From positions 1 to 54,418 of the forward strand of contig JAFGNZ010000069.1 in NCBI GenBank assembly GCA_016926755.1: a stretch of 54,418 bases of DNA, written 5' to 3'. Numbering within the stretch: position 1 is the first letter of the stretch; every line of letters starts with the position of its first letter. This document shows, one piece after another, positions 11,768 through 26,776 of this stretch. Source of the stretch: Myxococcaceae bacterium. Lineage in GTDB: Bacteria; Myxococcota; Myxococcia; Myxococcales; Myxococcaceae. Below the pieces are notes generated by a model, which saw only the letters and a list, made by a program, of their open reading frames with translations, searched no databases and was not told the origin of the DNA. The translations under genes and the position numbers were made by a program.

Positions 11768-14700
11768 TCAACCTCGGCGGTTGCGCCGCTCCCTGCGCCG
11801 CTCCCCGCGGCTCTGGCTGGCCTCGTATGTCTGCGGCTCCGAGGGCCCCTCGCCCAGGAGCTTCGCCAGCGCTGCCACGGTGGGGGCCTCGAAGACGGAG
11901 GTGAGGGGCACCTCCCTGCGCAGCTCCTTCTTCAGCCGGCCCACCACCTTGAGCCACAGGAGCGAGTTGCCCCCCAGATCGAAGAAGTTGTCGTGGATGC
12001 CGAGCTGCTCCAGGCCCAGCGCCTCCTGCCACGCCTGGGCAAGGGTGCGCTCCAGCTCCGTATCGGGTGGCACGTACTCGGTGCCCAGCGCCGGGCGGGC
12101 GTGCATTGCGGGCGTGCTGCCGGTTGACCCGCCGGCCCCCCCCGCCTCGCGACGCACCCACTGCGCCAGCCGTGGCTCCAGGGGGCCGGTGGAGATGACC
12201 ACCTGCCCGGTGAGCGGCGACTCCACCACGCGACGGAAGGCCTCGGGGGCCTCGGAGGCGCTCATGGCGAACTGATCCATGCTCGTCTGCAGCGCTCCGC
12301 CCTGGGCCTCGGCCACGGGCCACCCGTCCCAGTTGGTGCTCAGCCACCCGAGCCGCTCGTCTCGCGCGCGGCTGGAGGCGAAGCTGTCCAGGTAGGTGTT
12401 GGCGGCGGCGTAGGCGGTGAGCCCCAGGCCGCCGAGCACCGAGGCGTTGGAGGAGAGCAGCAGGCAGAAGTCCAGCGAGTGGCCCTGCAGCACGCGCTCG
12501 AGCACCTGCACGCCGAGCACCTTCGCCTGGAAGTGCTGGGCGTAGGTGTCCGGGGTGAGGCTGGAGAGCAGCGCCAGGGCCCGCTCGCCCGCGAGACCCG
12601 CCGCGTGGATGACACCGTGGAGGGCGCCGAAGCGGGCCTGCACCTCGACGAGCAGCTCGCGCATGCGGGCCTCGTCCGCCACATCCGCGCAGGCCACCAG
12701 CACCTCGGCGCCCGCGGCCTCCATCTCCAGCACGGCCTGTACCCGGCGCCGCGTGGAGTCCCCCTCCCCCATGGCCAGCCACTGGGGCCACTGCTCGCGA
12801 GGAGGCAGGGGGCTGCGCCCCACCAGCACCAGGCGGGCCTGGTGCGTGCGCGCCAGGTACCCGGCCAACAGCAGCCCCACGCCGCCCAGACCGCCGGTGA
12901 CGAGATACACGCCCTGGTGCCGCAGCGGACGGCTCGCGGGCAGCTCCGCCTCCAGCCGCAGCGGCTCATAGGCCTGCACGTAGCGGTGCGGCCCACGCCA
13001 GGCCACCACCGGCTCCGAGCCCCCGTGGCTCAGCTCACGCCAGAGCTGCTGGGCCCCGCGCGCTCCCGCCTCTCCCAGGTCCACGTAGCGGCAGCCCACC
13101 TGCTCCAGCTCCTGGGCAATAACCTTGCAGGCCGCCAGCACGAGGGCCCTCTCCGGCACGGCCCTGTCCATGCTCTCCACCTCGAGCGCTCCCTGGCCGG
13201 CCACCCACAGCTCCACCCTCCCCTGCCGCTGCACCTCCGCGAGCGCCTGGGCCAGCAGCACCACGCCGTGCAGGCCCCACTCTCGCGCCCGCTCCAGCCG
13301 CTCGGGGCCGGACTCGGGCAGCGCCTCCAGGCTCCACAGGTGGGCGATACGATCCACCTTGAGCCCTCGCGCCTCGAGGCCGCCGAGCAGCGCCACATAG
13401 TCCTCATGCTGGCCGGGGTGCACGGTGTAGCGCCCCTCCGTCTCCTGGCCGAAGTGCGTACCCGGCAGCACGCCCAGCACCTGGTGCCCCTGCCCCGCCA
13501 GCCGCTCGCACAGGGCCGCGCCCACGCCCACACTGTCCAGGAAGACCAGCCAGGTATTCTTGCTGTCCTCTTCCCTCCTGGGCTGCAGGGGCAGCGAGGA
13601 TCGCTGCCATGAGGGCTGGTAGAACCACCCCGCCACGTCCGGGCTCTTCTTCGCGTGGGTGCGGCGGCGAGCCGAGGGCGCCTCGGGGGCGAGCCAGTAC
13701 TCCTGGCCCTCGAAGGCGTAGGTTGGCAGTGGCACGCGGCGGCGCTGCTCGGCGGGGTGCACCAGGGCCCAGTCGATGGGGAGGCCCACCAGCCACAGCC
13801 GGCCGAGCGTGGCGTGCAGGTGCTCGCCGTCGTCCACCTTGTCCAGCGGGTGGCGCATGGAGGCGAGCACCGCGGGGGCCTGGGGGCCCGTGAGCTGCAG
13901 CCGGGCCAGGGTGCTCAGCGTGCGGCCCGGCCCCACCTCCAGCAGCACGCGCTCGGGCTGCTCGCACAAGCTGCGCAGGCCCTCGCCAAAGCGCACCGTC
14001 TGCCGCAGGTGCCGCGCCCAGTAGGCGGGATCCTTCGCCTCGACGGGGGTGAGCCAGGCGCCTGTCACATTGGACACCACCGGCAGCGTGGGCTCGTGCA
14101 GCGCGAGCGTGGAGACGAAGGCCTGGAAGCGCCCGAGCAGGGGCTCCACCAGGTGCGAGTGCGCCGCCACGTCGATCTGGAGCTGGCGGAACTCCACCTC
14201 GCGGCGCGTCAGCTCGGCGGCGAGCGCCTCGATGGCCTGGTGGGAACCGGCCACCACGCACTGCGAGGGCCCGTTCACCGCGGCCAGCGACAGCTCGGGG
14301 GTGAGCAGCGCCTGCACCTGCTCCTCGGGCAGGGGGAGGCTGAGCATGGCCCCCCCGGGCAGCTCCTCGAAGAGCTGGCCGCGCCGCACCACCAGCGCCA
14401 GCGCATCCTCCAGGGAGAAGACACCGGCCAGGCACGCCGCCGTGTACTCGCCGAGGCTGTGGCCGATGAGGGCCTCGGGCCTCACCCCCCAGGACTCCCA
14501 GAGCCGAGCCATGGCGTACTCGGTGGTGAAGAGCGCCGGCAGGGCCACGGAGGTGCGCTTCATCCGCTGGGTGGCCTCGGCCTGGCGCTCGGGCTCCGGG
14601 TACATGACGGGGCGCAAGTCGTAGCCCAGGCGCGGGCGCAGCAGCTCGCAGCAGCGGTCCACCGCCTCGCGGAAGGCGGGCTCGGACTGGTACAGGCTCC

Positions 14701-16360
14701 GCCCCATGTCCACGTGCTGGGCGCCCCCTCCGGCGAAGAGGAAGGCCACCGAGGGGGAGCGGCTGCTGGCCGCCGAGGTGAAGAGGCGCTGGGGCTCGCG
14801 CTCCCGGAGCACCCGCAGCGCCTCCTCCCGGTCCTTGCAGAGCACGGCGCGGCGGTGCTCCAGGGGCTTGCGCCCTACCTGCAGCGTCCACGCCACGTCC
14901 GCCAGGGGCTGCTCCGGGTGGCGCTCGAGGTGGGCGAGCAGCTCGGCCGTCTGCGCCTCCAGCGCGCCAGGAGTCCTGGCGGAGAGCGGCAGGAGCTGCC
15001 AGGGGCGTCCGGCGCCCGAGGGGCGCGGGGGCGGAGCCTCCTCGAGGATGAGGTGGACGTTGGTGCCGCCGATGCCGAAGGAGCTCACTCCGGCGCGCCG
15101 GGGGTGAGGCCCCTCGGGCCAGGGCTTGAGCGAGGCGTTGACGTAGAAGGGGCTGTTCTGGAAGTCGATGCGCGGGTTGGGTTCCTCGAAGTGCAGGCTG
15201 GGGGGCAGCTCGCGGTGCTCGAGCGCCAACACCGTCTTGAGCAGGCCCGCCACGCCCGCCGCGGCATCCAGGTGGCCGATGTTCGTCTTCACCGAGCCCA
15301 GGCCGCAGAAGCCCTTGCCCTCGGCGCCCCCCGCACGGAAGGCCTGGGTGAGGGCCTCCACCTCTACCGGATCTCCCAGCTGCGTGCCGGTGCCGTGGGC
15401 CTCCACGTAGGAGATGCTGTCGGGCGTCACCTCGGCCACGGCCTGGGCGCGAGCAATCACCTCGGCCTGGCCCTCCACGCCGGGGGCGGTGTAGCCCACC
15501 TTGACGGAGCCGTCGTTATTGATGGCCGAGCCTTTGATGACGGCATGAATGGTGTCGCCGTCGGCGATGGCATCCTCCAGGCGCTTGAGGATGACGACGC
15601 CCACGCCGCTGCCGAAGAGGGTGCCCTGGGCACGGGCGTCGAAGGCGCGGCAGTGCCCATCCGGCGAGTTGATGCCACCCTCCTGGTAGAAGTAGCCGGT
15701 GCGCTGGGGCACGTGCACGGACACGCCGCCCGCGAGCGCCATGTCGCACTGGTAGCCCAGCAACGCCTGGCAGGCCAGGTGCGTGGCCACCAGCGAGGTG
15801 GAGCACCCCGTCTGCACGGTGATGGCTGGGCCCTTGAGATCCAGGTGGTAGGCCACGCGCGTGGCGAGGAAGTCCTTGTCGTTGCCCACCATGACCGGGA
15901 AGGTGTCCTCGGCCTCGACGAGGTCCGGGCGCGTGGTGAGGTTGAAGAGCAGGTAGGTGCTCAGGCTGGAGCCAGCGAACACGCCCGTGGCGCCAGTGTG
16001 CCGCGAGGGCGGGTAGCCCGCGTGCTCGAGCGCCTTCCACGCGCACTCGAGGAAGAGCCGGTGCTGCGGATCCATCAGCTCGGCCTCGCGGGGGGAGTAG
16101 CCGAAGAAGGGTGCGTCGAAGCGGCCCACGCGCTCGAGCACCGGGGCCGCCTTGACAAAGTGGGGCTGGTGCAGCGCGGCGCTGTCCACCCCGCGTGCCT
16201 TGAGCTCCTCCTCGGAGAAGAAGGTGATGGACTCCACCCCACCCCGGAGGTTGCGCCAGAAGGCCTCCACGTCCTCGGCGCCGGGCAGGCGCGCGGCCAT
16301 GCCGATGATGGCGATGCAGAGGCCCTCGCCGCTGCCCGTCAGCTCTTGCTCGTCACTCAT
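11768..16360 (-). CDS. Type I PKS module, KS-AT-KR-ACP
   Basis: 1530-residue PKS, probably the first polyketide extension after the FAAL-NRPS subunit; only 9 bp separate the two genes. The KS (about 15-435) has Cys186 (QTGCSTSL), His322 (EAHGTGT) and His363 (NIGHLDAAAG). The AT (about 537-830) has Ser635 in GHSLGEY. Its specificity segment reads VAAHSHLVEP (731-740), neither the malonyl HAFH nor the usual methylmalonyl YASH form, so the extender is uncertain. The KR (about 1150-1390) carries TGGLGGVG, the SSNAS serine (1303/1304), Tyr1317 and Asn1321 and looks active. The ACP Ser is 1466 in an unusual LGGNSLLWLK. The C-terminal tail is Arg-rich (RGERRRERRNRRG), a likely docking element. Extending a glycyl thioester and reducing it would give a 4-amino-3-hydroxybutyrate-type unit (inference). 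Confidence 0.95.
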   Translation of the reverse strand: MSDEQELTGSGEGLCIAIIGMAARLPGAEDVEAFWRNLRGGVESITFFSEEELKARGVDSAALHQPHFVKAAPVLERVGRFDAPFFGYSPREAELMDPQHRLFLECAWKALEHAGYPPSRHTGATGVFAGSSLSTYLLFNLTTRPDLVEAEDTFPVMVGNDKDFLATRVAYHLDLKGPAITVQTGCSTSLVATHLACQALLGYQCDMALAGGVSVHVPQRTGYFYQEGGINSPDGHCRAFDARAQGTLFGSGVGVVILKRLEDAIADGDTIHAVIKGSAINNDGSVKVGYTAPGVEGQAEVIARAQAVAEVTPDSISYVEAHGTGTQLGDPVEVEALTQAFRAGGAEGKGFCGLGSVKTNIGHLDAAAGVAGLLKTVLALEHRELPPSLHFEEPNPRIDFQNSPFYVNASLKPWPEGPHPRRAGVSSFGIGGTNVHLILEEAPPPRPSGAGRPWQLLPLSARTPGALEAQTAELLAHLERHPEQPLADVAWTLQVGRKPLEHRRAVLCKDREEALRVLREREPQRLFTSAASSRSPSVAFLFAGGGAQHVDMGRSLYQSEPAFREAVDRCCELLRPRLGYDLRPVMYPEPERQAEATQRMKRTSVALPALFTTEYAMARLWESWGVRPEALIGHSLGEYTAACLAGVFSLEDALALVVRRGQLFEELPGGAMLSLPLPEEQVQALLTPELSLAAVNGPSQCVVAGSHQAIEALAAELTRREVEFRQLQIDVAAHSHLVEPLLGRFQAFVSTLALHEPTLPVVSNVTGAWLTPVEAKDPAYWARHLRQTVRFGEGLRSLCEQPERVLLEVGPGRTLSTLARLQLTGPQAPAVLASMRHPLDKVDDGEHLHATLGRLWLVGLPIDWALVHPAEQRRRVPLPTYAFEGQEYWLAPEAPSARRRTHAKKSPDVAGWFYQPSWQRSSLPLQPRREEDSKNTWLVFLDSVGVGAALCERLAGQGHQVLGVLPGTHFGQETEGRYTVHPGQHEDYVALLGGLEARGLKVDRIAHLWSLEALPESGPERLERAREWGLHGVVLLAQALAEVQRQGRVELWVAGQGALEVESMDRAVPERALVLAACKVIAQELEQVGCRYVDLGEAGARGAQQLWRELSHGGSEPVVAWRGPHRYVQAYEPLRLEAELPASRPLRHQGVYLVTGGLGGVGLLLAGYLARTHQARLVLVGRSPLPPREQWPQWLAMGEGDSTRRRVQAVLEMEAAGAEVLVACADVADEARMRELLVEVQARFGALHGVIHAAGLAGERALALLSSLTPDTYAQHFQAKVLGVQVLERVLQGHSLDFCLLLSSNASVLGGLGLTAYAAANTYLDSFASSRARDERLGWLSTNWDGWPVAEAQGGALQTSMDQFAMSASEAPEAFRRVVESPLTGQVVISTGPLEPRLAQWVRREAGGAGGSTGSTPAMHARPALGTEYVPPDTELERTLAQAWQEALGLEQLGIHDNFFDLGGNSLLWLKVVGRLKKELRREVPLTSVFEAPTVAALAKLLGEGPSEPQTYEASQSRGERRRERRNRRG

Positions 16361-16369
16361 GGTGCTCTC

Positions 16370-22786
<6,417 letters not shown>

Positions 22787-23228
22787 GGCTGCACCCTGGG
22801 AGTAGCAGCCGCCGCTGTCAAGCCTCCACTGGATAGCTGGCGGAGCTCACATGCGCCTGGGCTATTCACGAGCCGCCCGGGGTACCGGATGCGCTACGGC
22901 CACGCTTCCTGCACGCGGATGGTGACGCGTGTGCCAACCTGTGTGACTCGCCGGAGGAGGCGCTGGGCATGCTCGAGAAGACGGGCACTCGGAGGATTTT
23001 CGGTGATGTCATTCATGTTTGCACTCACAGGATGCATGGCTCCAGTGCCTGGAACGGCCCAGCTGGGAGTGGCGGGTGTTGGGGGCGCAACCTGGTGGCC
23101 AGAGCAGTGGTGCGAGTGGCTTCTTATTGCGCGAGAATGCTCGAAGGCCCCCCGGGTGGGACTGACGTGTCAGCCACCGTGCCTGGTGGTGTATGAGGAG
23201 CGCCCCTGGGCTGCCTGGAGCGGACTTG
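22787..23228. other. Divergent intergenic regulatory region
   Basis: 442 bp between the minus-strand FAAL-NRPS operon and the plus-strand sigma-54 activator. No convincing coding frame is present. It holds a -24/-12 type sequence on the minus strand (23087-23101), and TGGAGC just before the activator ATG is a plausible ribosome binding site. No clear activator-binding inverted repeat could be picked by eye. Confidence 0.6.
23087..23101 (-). promoter_or_regulatory. Candidate sigma-54 promoter for the PKS/NRPS operon
   Basis: On the minus strand the sequence reads TGGCCACCAGGTTGC. This is the invariant GG then GC with exactly 10 nt between them, inside TGGC-N7-TTGC. The three positions after TGGC do not match the full TGGCACG consensus. 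It points towards the FAAL-NRPS start about 290 nt downstream of the expected transcription start and lies next to a gene for a sigma-54 enhancer-binding protein. Context supports it, but such a short motif can occur by chance. Confidence 0.45.
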
Positions 23229-24842
23229 ATGCAGGAACGGAAGCGCACCGACATCTCGACGGTTGCCACGCCCGCTCGTTCTCACGAGGGGGCGCCACGC
23301 CTCGTACCCGCGCTCACCATCGTCTCCCATCCCGTGCCCCAGCGTGCCGGCGAGCGGCTGCTGCTTGAGGAGCTGGCCAGCGGCCAGAGCGTGGCGGTGT
23401 CTCGCGTAGGCCCGGACTTCCTTCTGCCTGGCGGTCTCCAGGGCGTGCCGTTGGACGACCCATTCCTCAGCCGCAAGCCGCTCGTCTTCGAGCCTGTGCC
23501 CTCAGGCGGCGTGAGGCTGCGCGGGGAAAAGGGTGGGACGCGGGTGCTCGTGGAGGACACGCCGCTGGCGGGCGTCCGTGAGTTCAGCTCCGAAGAGCTG
23601 GCGGCGGGCATTCCCCTGGTGCTCGCCGATCGTGTCGTGCTGCTGCTCCACCTGGCGCTCACCACCCAGCCCCCCACGGCGGAGGAGTACGGCATGGTGG
23701 GCTACAGCGCCGGTGCCAGCCGGGTGCGTGAGGACATCTCCCACGTAGCCGATCTGAAGGTGCCCGTGCTCGTCCGCGGTGAGACAGGCACCGGCAAGGA
23801 GCTGGTGGCCCAGGCCATCCATCAATTCAGCCCGCGCCGCGCGGGGCCCTTCGTCAGCATCAACCTGGGCGCGCTCCCCAAGGAGCTGGCCGCCGCGGAG
23901 CTCTTTGGCGCGCGCAAGGGGGCCTATACGGGCGCAGCTCAGGAGCGTGAGGGCTTCTTCCGCGCCGCCCATGGAGGCACCCTCTTCCTGGACGAGGTGG
24001 GAGAGGCGCCGCCCGAGGTGCAGGCGCTGCTGCTGCGGGTGCTGGAGACGGGAGAGATCTTCCCGGTGGGCGGACACACCCCCGTGTCCGTCGACGTGCG
24101 GCTGATCACGGCCACGGACGCCAACCTGGAGGAGCGCATCCGCAAGCAGTCCTTCAAGGCGCCGCTGCTGCACCGGCTGGCCGGCTACGAGATCCGGGTC
24201 CCCCCGCTGCGCGAGCGCCGCGAGGACATTGGCATGCTCTTCTTCCACTTTGCCCGTCAGGAGTTGATCGAGCTGGGCCAGGCCCACCGCCTGGAGGCCG
24301 TGGAGCCCCGCGCCGAGCCCTGGCTCCCGGCATCACTGGCGGTCCGCCTGGTGCGCTGCCCCTGGCCCGGCAACATCCGCCAGCTGCGCAACGTCACGCG
24401 GCAGATCGTCATCGGCAGCCGTAGGCTGGCCACGCTCCAGCTCAGCCCCCAGCTCGAGCGGGAGCTGGAGGAGACCACCGCGCGGGCGCCCATGGGCGCT
24501 CCCGTCCAGGGCGAGCACGGCGAGCCCCCGGCCTCCCCGGAGCCTGCCGTGCCCCGGCGCAAGCCCTCGGAGGTGAGCGATCAGGAGCTGGTGGCTGCGT
24601 TGCGCGCCACATCGTGGGACCTGAAGAACGCGGCCGAGCGGCTGGGCATCACCCGCTCCTCGCTCTACATGTTGATCGAGCGCAGCCCCAGCCTGAGAAC
24701 CGCCGCGGAGCTGAGCGTCGACGAGATCACCCGCTGCTTTCAGGAGTGCGGAGGAGACCTCGACGCCATGGTGCAATGCCTCCAGGTCTCCAAGCGCGGG
24801 CTCCAGCGCCGCATGAAGGATCTGGGCCTGGACGTGTCCTAG
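23229..24842 (+). CDS. FHA-type sigma-54-dependent transcriptional activator (bacterial enhancer-binding protein)
   Basis: 537-residue regulator. The N-terminal third (about 25-145) has the spacing of a divergent FHA domain (SVAVSRVGPDFLLP...LVLADRVVLLL), common in myxobacterial activators. The central AAA+ domain (about 155-385) has Walker A GETGTGK (184-190), the sigma-54 contact loop as GAYTGA (231-236) and Walker B TLFLDEVGE (251-259). The C-terminus has two Fis-like helix-turn-helix segments, about 440-480 (AAERLGITRSSLY) and 495-535 (LQVSKRGLQRRMKDLGL). The start at residue MQERKRT was chosen for its upstream TGGAGC; an in-frame ATG 12 codons earlier has a poorer site. It is divergent from the PKS/NRPS operon, which carries a candidate sigma-54 promoter. 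Its stop overlaps the convergent kinase-cyclase stop in a shared CTAG. Phospho-signals via the FHA domain are likely but not shown. Confidence 0.93.
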   Translation: MQERKRTDISTVATPARSHEGAPRLVPALTIVSHPVPQRAGERLLLEELASGQSVAVSRVGPDFLLPGGLQGVPLDDPFLSRKPLVFEPVPSGGVRLRGEKGGTRVLVEDTPLAGVREFSSEELAAGIPLVLADRVVLLLHLALTTQPPTAEEYGMVGYSAGASRVREDISHVADLKVPVLVRGETGTGKELVAQAIHQFSPRRAGPFVSINLGALPKELAAAELFGARKGAYTGAAQEREGFFRAAHGGTLFLDEVGEAPPEVQALLLRVLETGEIFPVGGHTPVSVDVRLITATDANLEERIRKQSFKAPLLHRLAGYEIRVPPLRERREDIGMLFFHFARQELIELGQAHRLEAVEPRAEPWLPASLAVRLVRCPWPGNIRQLRNVTRQIVIGSRRLATLQLSPQLERELEETTARAPMGAPVQGEHGEPPASPEPAVPRRKPSEVSDQELVAALRATSWDLKNAAERLGITRSSLYMLIERSPSLRTAAELSVDEITRCFQECGGDLDAMVQCLQVSKRGLQRRMKDLGLDVS

Positions 24843-26776
24843 GAGCGCGGAGGGAGGGTCGGCTCCGCGGTGTCCACTGCCATGCTCCGGCGCACCACCT
24901 CGTAGACGACGAGAGGCACGCTCGAGCCAGGCAGCTGGCGGGTGCCAAGTGCCGCGCACTCGAAGCTCGAGTCCAGCCGCTGGCGGACGGCCTCCCGGAT
25001 GAGGAGCTGATCCCGTCCCGCGATGGAGGCCAGCCAGGCCGCCCGGTTCACCACGTCCCCGAGCACCGTGTAGTCCAGCCGCCCCAGCGCCTGGGCGCCG
25101 ATGCTGCCCGACAGCAGCTCACCCGAGTCCACGCCGACGGAGACACCGTGGGCATAGGGGGACTGCTCGCCGGTGCGGGAGGCCAGGCCCTGCAGCACCT
25201 GCCGCGCCGCGAGGCAGCCATCGAGCGCCCGCCCCAGGTGCCCCTGGCCCCGGAACACGGCCATCACCGCGTCCCCCACGAACTTATCCACCACCCCTCC
25301 GCGGAAGACGAGCTCCGGGACAATGGCCTCGAAGTAGGCGTTCAGCCGCCGGAGCGCCGTCCCGGGCTGCTCCGTGCGAATCACCGGGGAGAAGTCCTTC
25401 ACGTCGATGAAGACGACCGTGCTCTCCACGCGCTCTCCTGCCAGGCTCGGGGGCGTGCGCACCGCCGAGAGGACCCGCTCCACGACGCCGCCGTGCACGA
25501 ACATCCGCAGCAGATCATTCTCCTCAGTGGAGCGCAGCATCCGGCGCACCTCGCCCACATGCTTGAGCGTCTTCTCCAGCGTGCTCTTGAGGTCCTGGAA
25601 GTTGATGGGCTTGACCAGGAAGTCGAAGGCGCCACGGTTCATCGCCGTGCGGATGTTGCTCATGTCGCTGTAGGCGGAGACGATGATGACCTTGACGAGC
25701 GGGTGCACCTCGCCCACGCGGCTCAGGAAGGTGAGCCCGTCCATCTTCGGCATGTTGAGATCCAGGAGGACGACGTCCGTGTCCGGGTACTGGCGCAGCC
25801 TCTCCAGCGCCTCCTCGCCGTTGGAGGCGAAGATGAACTCGTAGACGGACTGCTGGATCTGCTCGCGGAAGCGCTGCTGCATCACCACCGCCATGAGGGG
25901 CTCGTCGTCCACGACCAGGAGCTTCGCGGCCCGGACGGGCCGGCCCGCCAGCACGAGCGAGGAGAAGGCGGCGGCCAGCTCGCGGGCGGAGGAGAAGCGC
26001 TGGGCGGGATCCGCGGCGAAGACTTGCGCGAAGAAGGCATCCGTCTCCGCTCCCAGCTCCGGCACGAGGCTCGATGGGGGCCTGAAGGACAGGGGCATGT
26101 TGTGCCTGCGCAGGGCCTCGAGCGCGTGCACGGGGAACGGGTACTCGCCCGTGAGCAGCAGGTAGAGGACGACGCCCAGGGACCAGAGATCCGTGCGGTG
26201 GTCCAGGCCGGGCTGGCCGCGCAGCTGCTCCGGGCTCATGTAGCGGGGGGTGCCCATTGGCTCCTTGTCCTGCGTGGGAGCCTCGGCGCCGGAGTCCAGC
26301 AGGGCCAGGCCAAAGTCGAGGACCTTGACCACCTCCTCTCCGCCGATGCGGGCCAGGAAGAGGTTGCCAAGCTTGAGGTCCCGGTGGATGACCCCCGCGG
26401 TGTGCGCCGCGGTCAGCGCCCGGGCCACCTGGTTGAGCAGGGGCACCACGGCGGCAGGCACGAGCCTGTTGCGCAGCGCGAGGAGCGCCGCGAAGTCCTC
26501 CCCCTCGAGCAGCTCCATCACGATGTACGGCGCATCGCCATCAATCCCGTAGTCGTAGATCTGCACCACATGCGGGTTGTGGAGCCGGGCGATGGCCTTG
26601 GCCTCCTGCGCGAACCGCTGCCGTGCCCCCGCTGAGGAGAGGTAGCGCGGGGACATGAGCTTGAGCGCCACGTGCCGCTGGAGCTGGGTGTCCATCGCCA
26701 GCCAGATGGTCCCCATGCCACCTCCGGCAAGACTCTGCTTGAGGAGGTACCTGCCGCTGATCAGGCGCTCGGTCAT
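24839..26776 (-). CDS. Ser/Thr kinase - response receiver - class III cyclase-like fusion protein
   Basis: 645-residue cytoplasmic signalling protein with three modules. The Hanks-type kinase (about 9-270) has GGGMG, VALK (Lys39), HRDLKLGN (131-138) and DFG (154-156). The receiver domain (about 284-405) has the DDE acidic patch (290-292), phospho-acceptor Asp339 in VVLLDLNMPKMDG and Lys389. The class III nucleotidyl cyclase domain (about 450-625) has metal-ligand candidates Asp458 and Asp502 (KFVGDAVMAVF), Lys498 and Asp568. The transition-state pair N-x3-R reads NRAAW (577-581), so the Arg is replaced by Trp; activity is doubtful or altered. The gene starts in an ATGA overlap with the histidine kinase stop, so the two are translationally coupled and may form a phosphorelay pair (inference). 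Confidence 0.92.
   Translation of the reverse strand: MTERLISGRYLLKQSLAGGGMGTIWLAMDTQLQRHVALKLMSPRYLSSAGARQRFAQEAKAIARLHNPHVVQIYDYGIDGDAPYIVMELLEGEDFAALLALRNRLVPAAVVPLLNQVARALTAAHTAGVIHRDLKLGNLFLARIGGEEVVKVLDFGLALLDSGAEAPTQDKEPMGTPRYMSPEQLRGQPGLDHRTDLWSLGVVLYLLLTGEYPFPVHALEALRRHNMPLSFRPPSSLVPELGAETDAFFAQVFAADPAQRFSSARELAAAFSSLVLAGRPVRAAKLLVVDDEPLMAVVMQQRFREQIQQSVYEFIFASNGEEALERLRQYPDTDVVLLDLNMPKMDGLTFLSRVGEVHPLVKVIIVSAYSDMSNIRTAMNRGAFDFLVKPINFQDLKSTLEKTLKHVGEVRRMLRSTEENDLLRMFVHGGVVERVLSAVRTPPSLAGERVESTVVFIDVKDFSPVIRTEQPGTALRRLNAYFEAIVPELVFRGGVVDKFVGDAVMAVFRGQGHLGRALDGCLAARQVLQGLASRTGEQSPYAHGVSVGVDSGELLSGSIGAQALGRLDYTVLGDVVNRAAWLASIAGRDQLLIREAVRQRLDSSFECAALGTRQLPGSSVPLVVYEVVRRSMAVDTAEPTLPPRS

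Noticed and set aside
23116-23130. Second sigma-54-like sequence on the plus strand (TGGCTTCTTATTGC) before the activator gene
   Set aside because: The GG-to-GC spacing is 9 nt instead of 10, which normally abolishes recognition.
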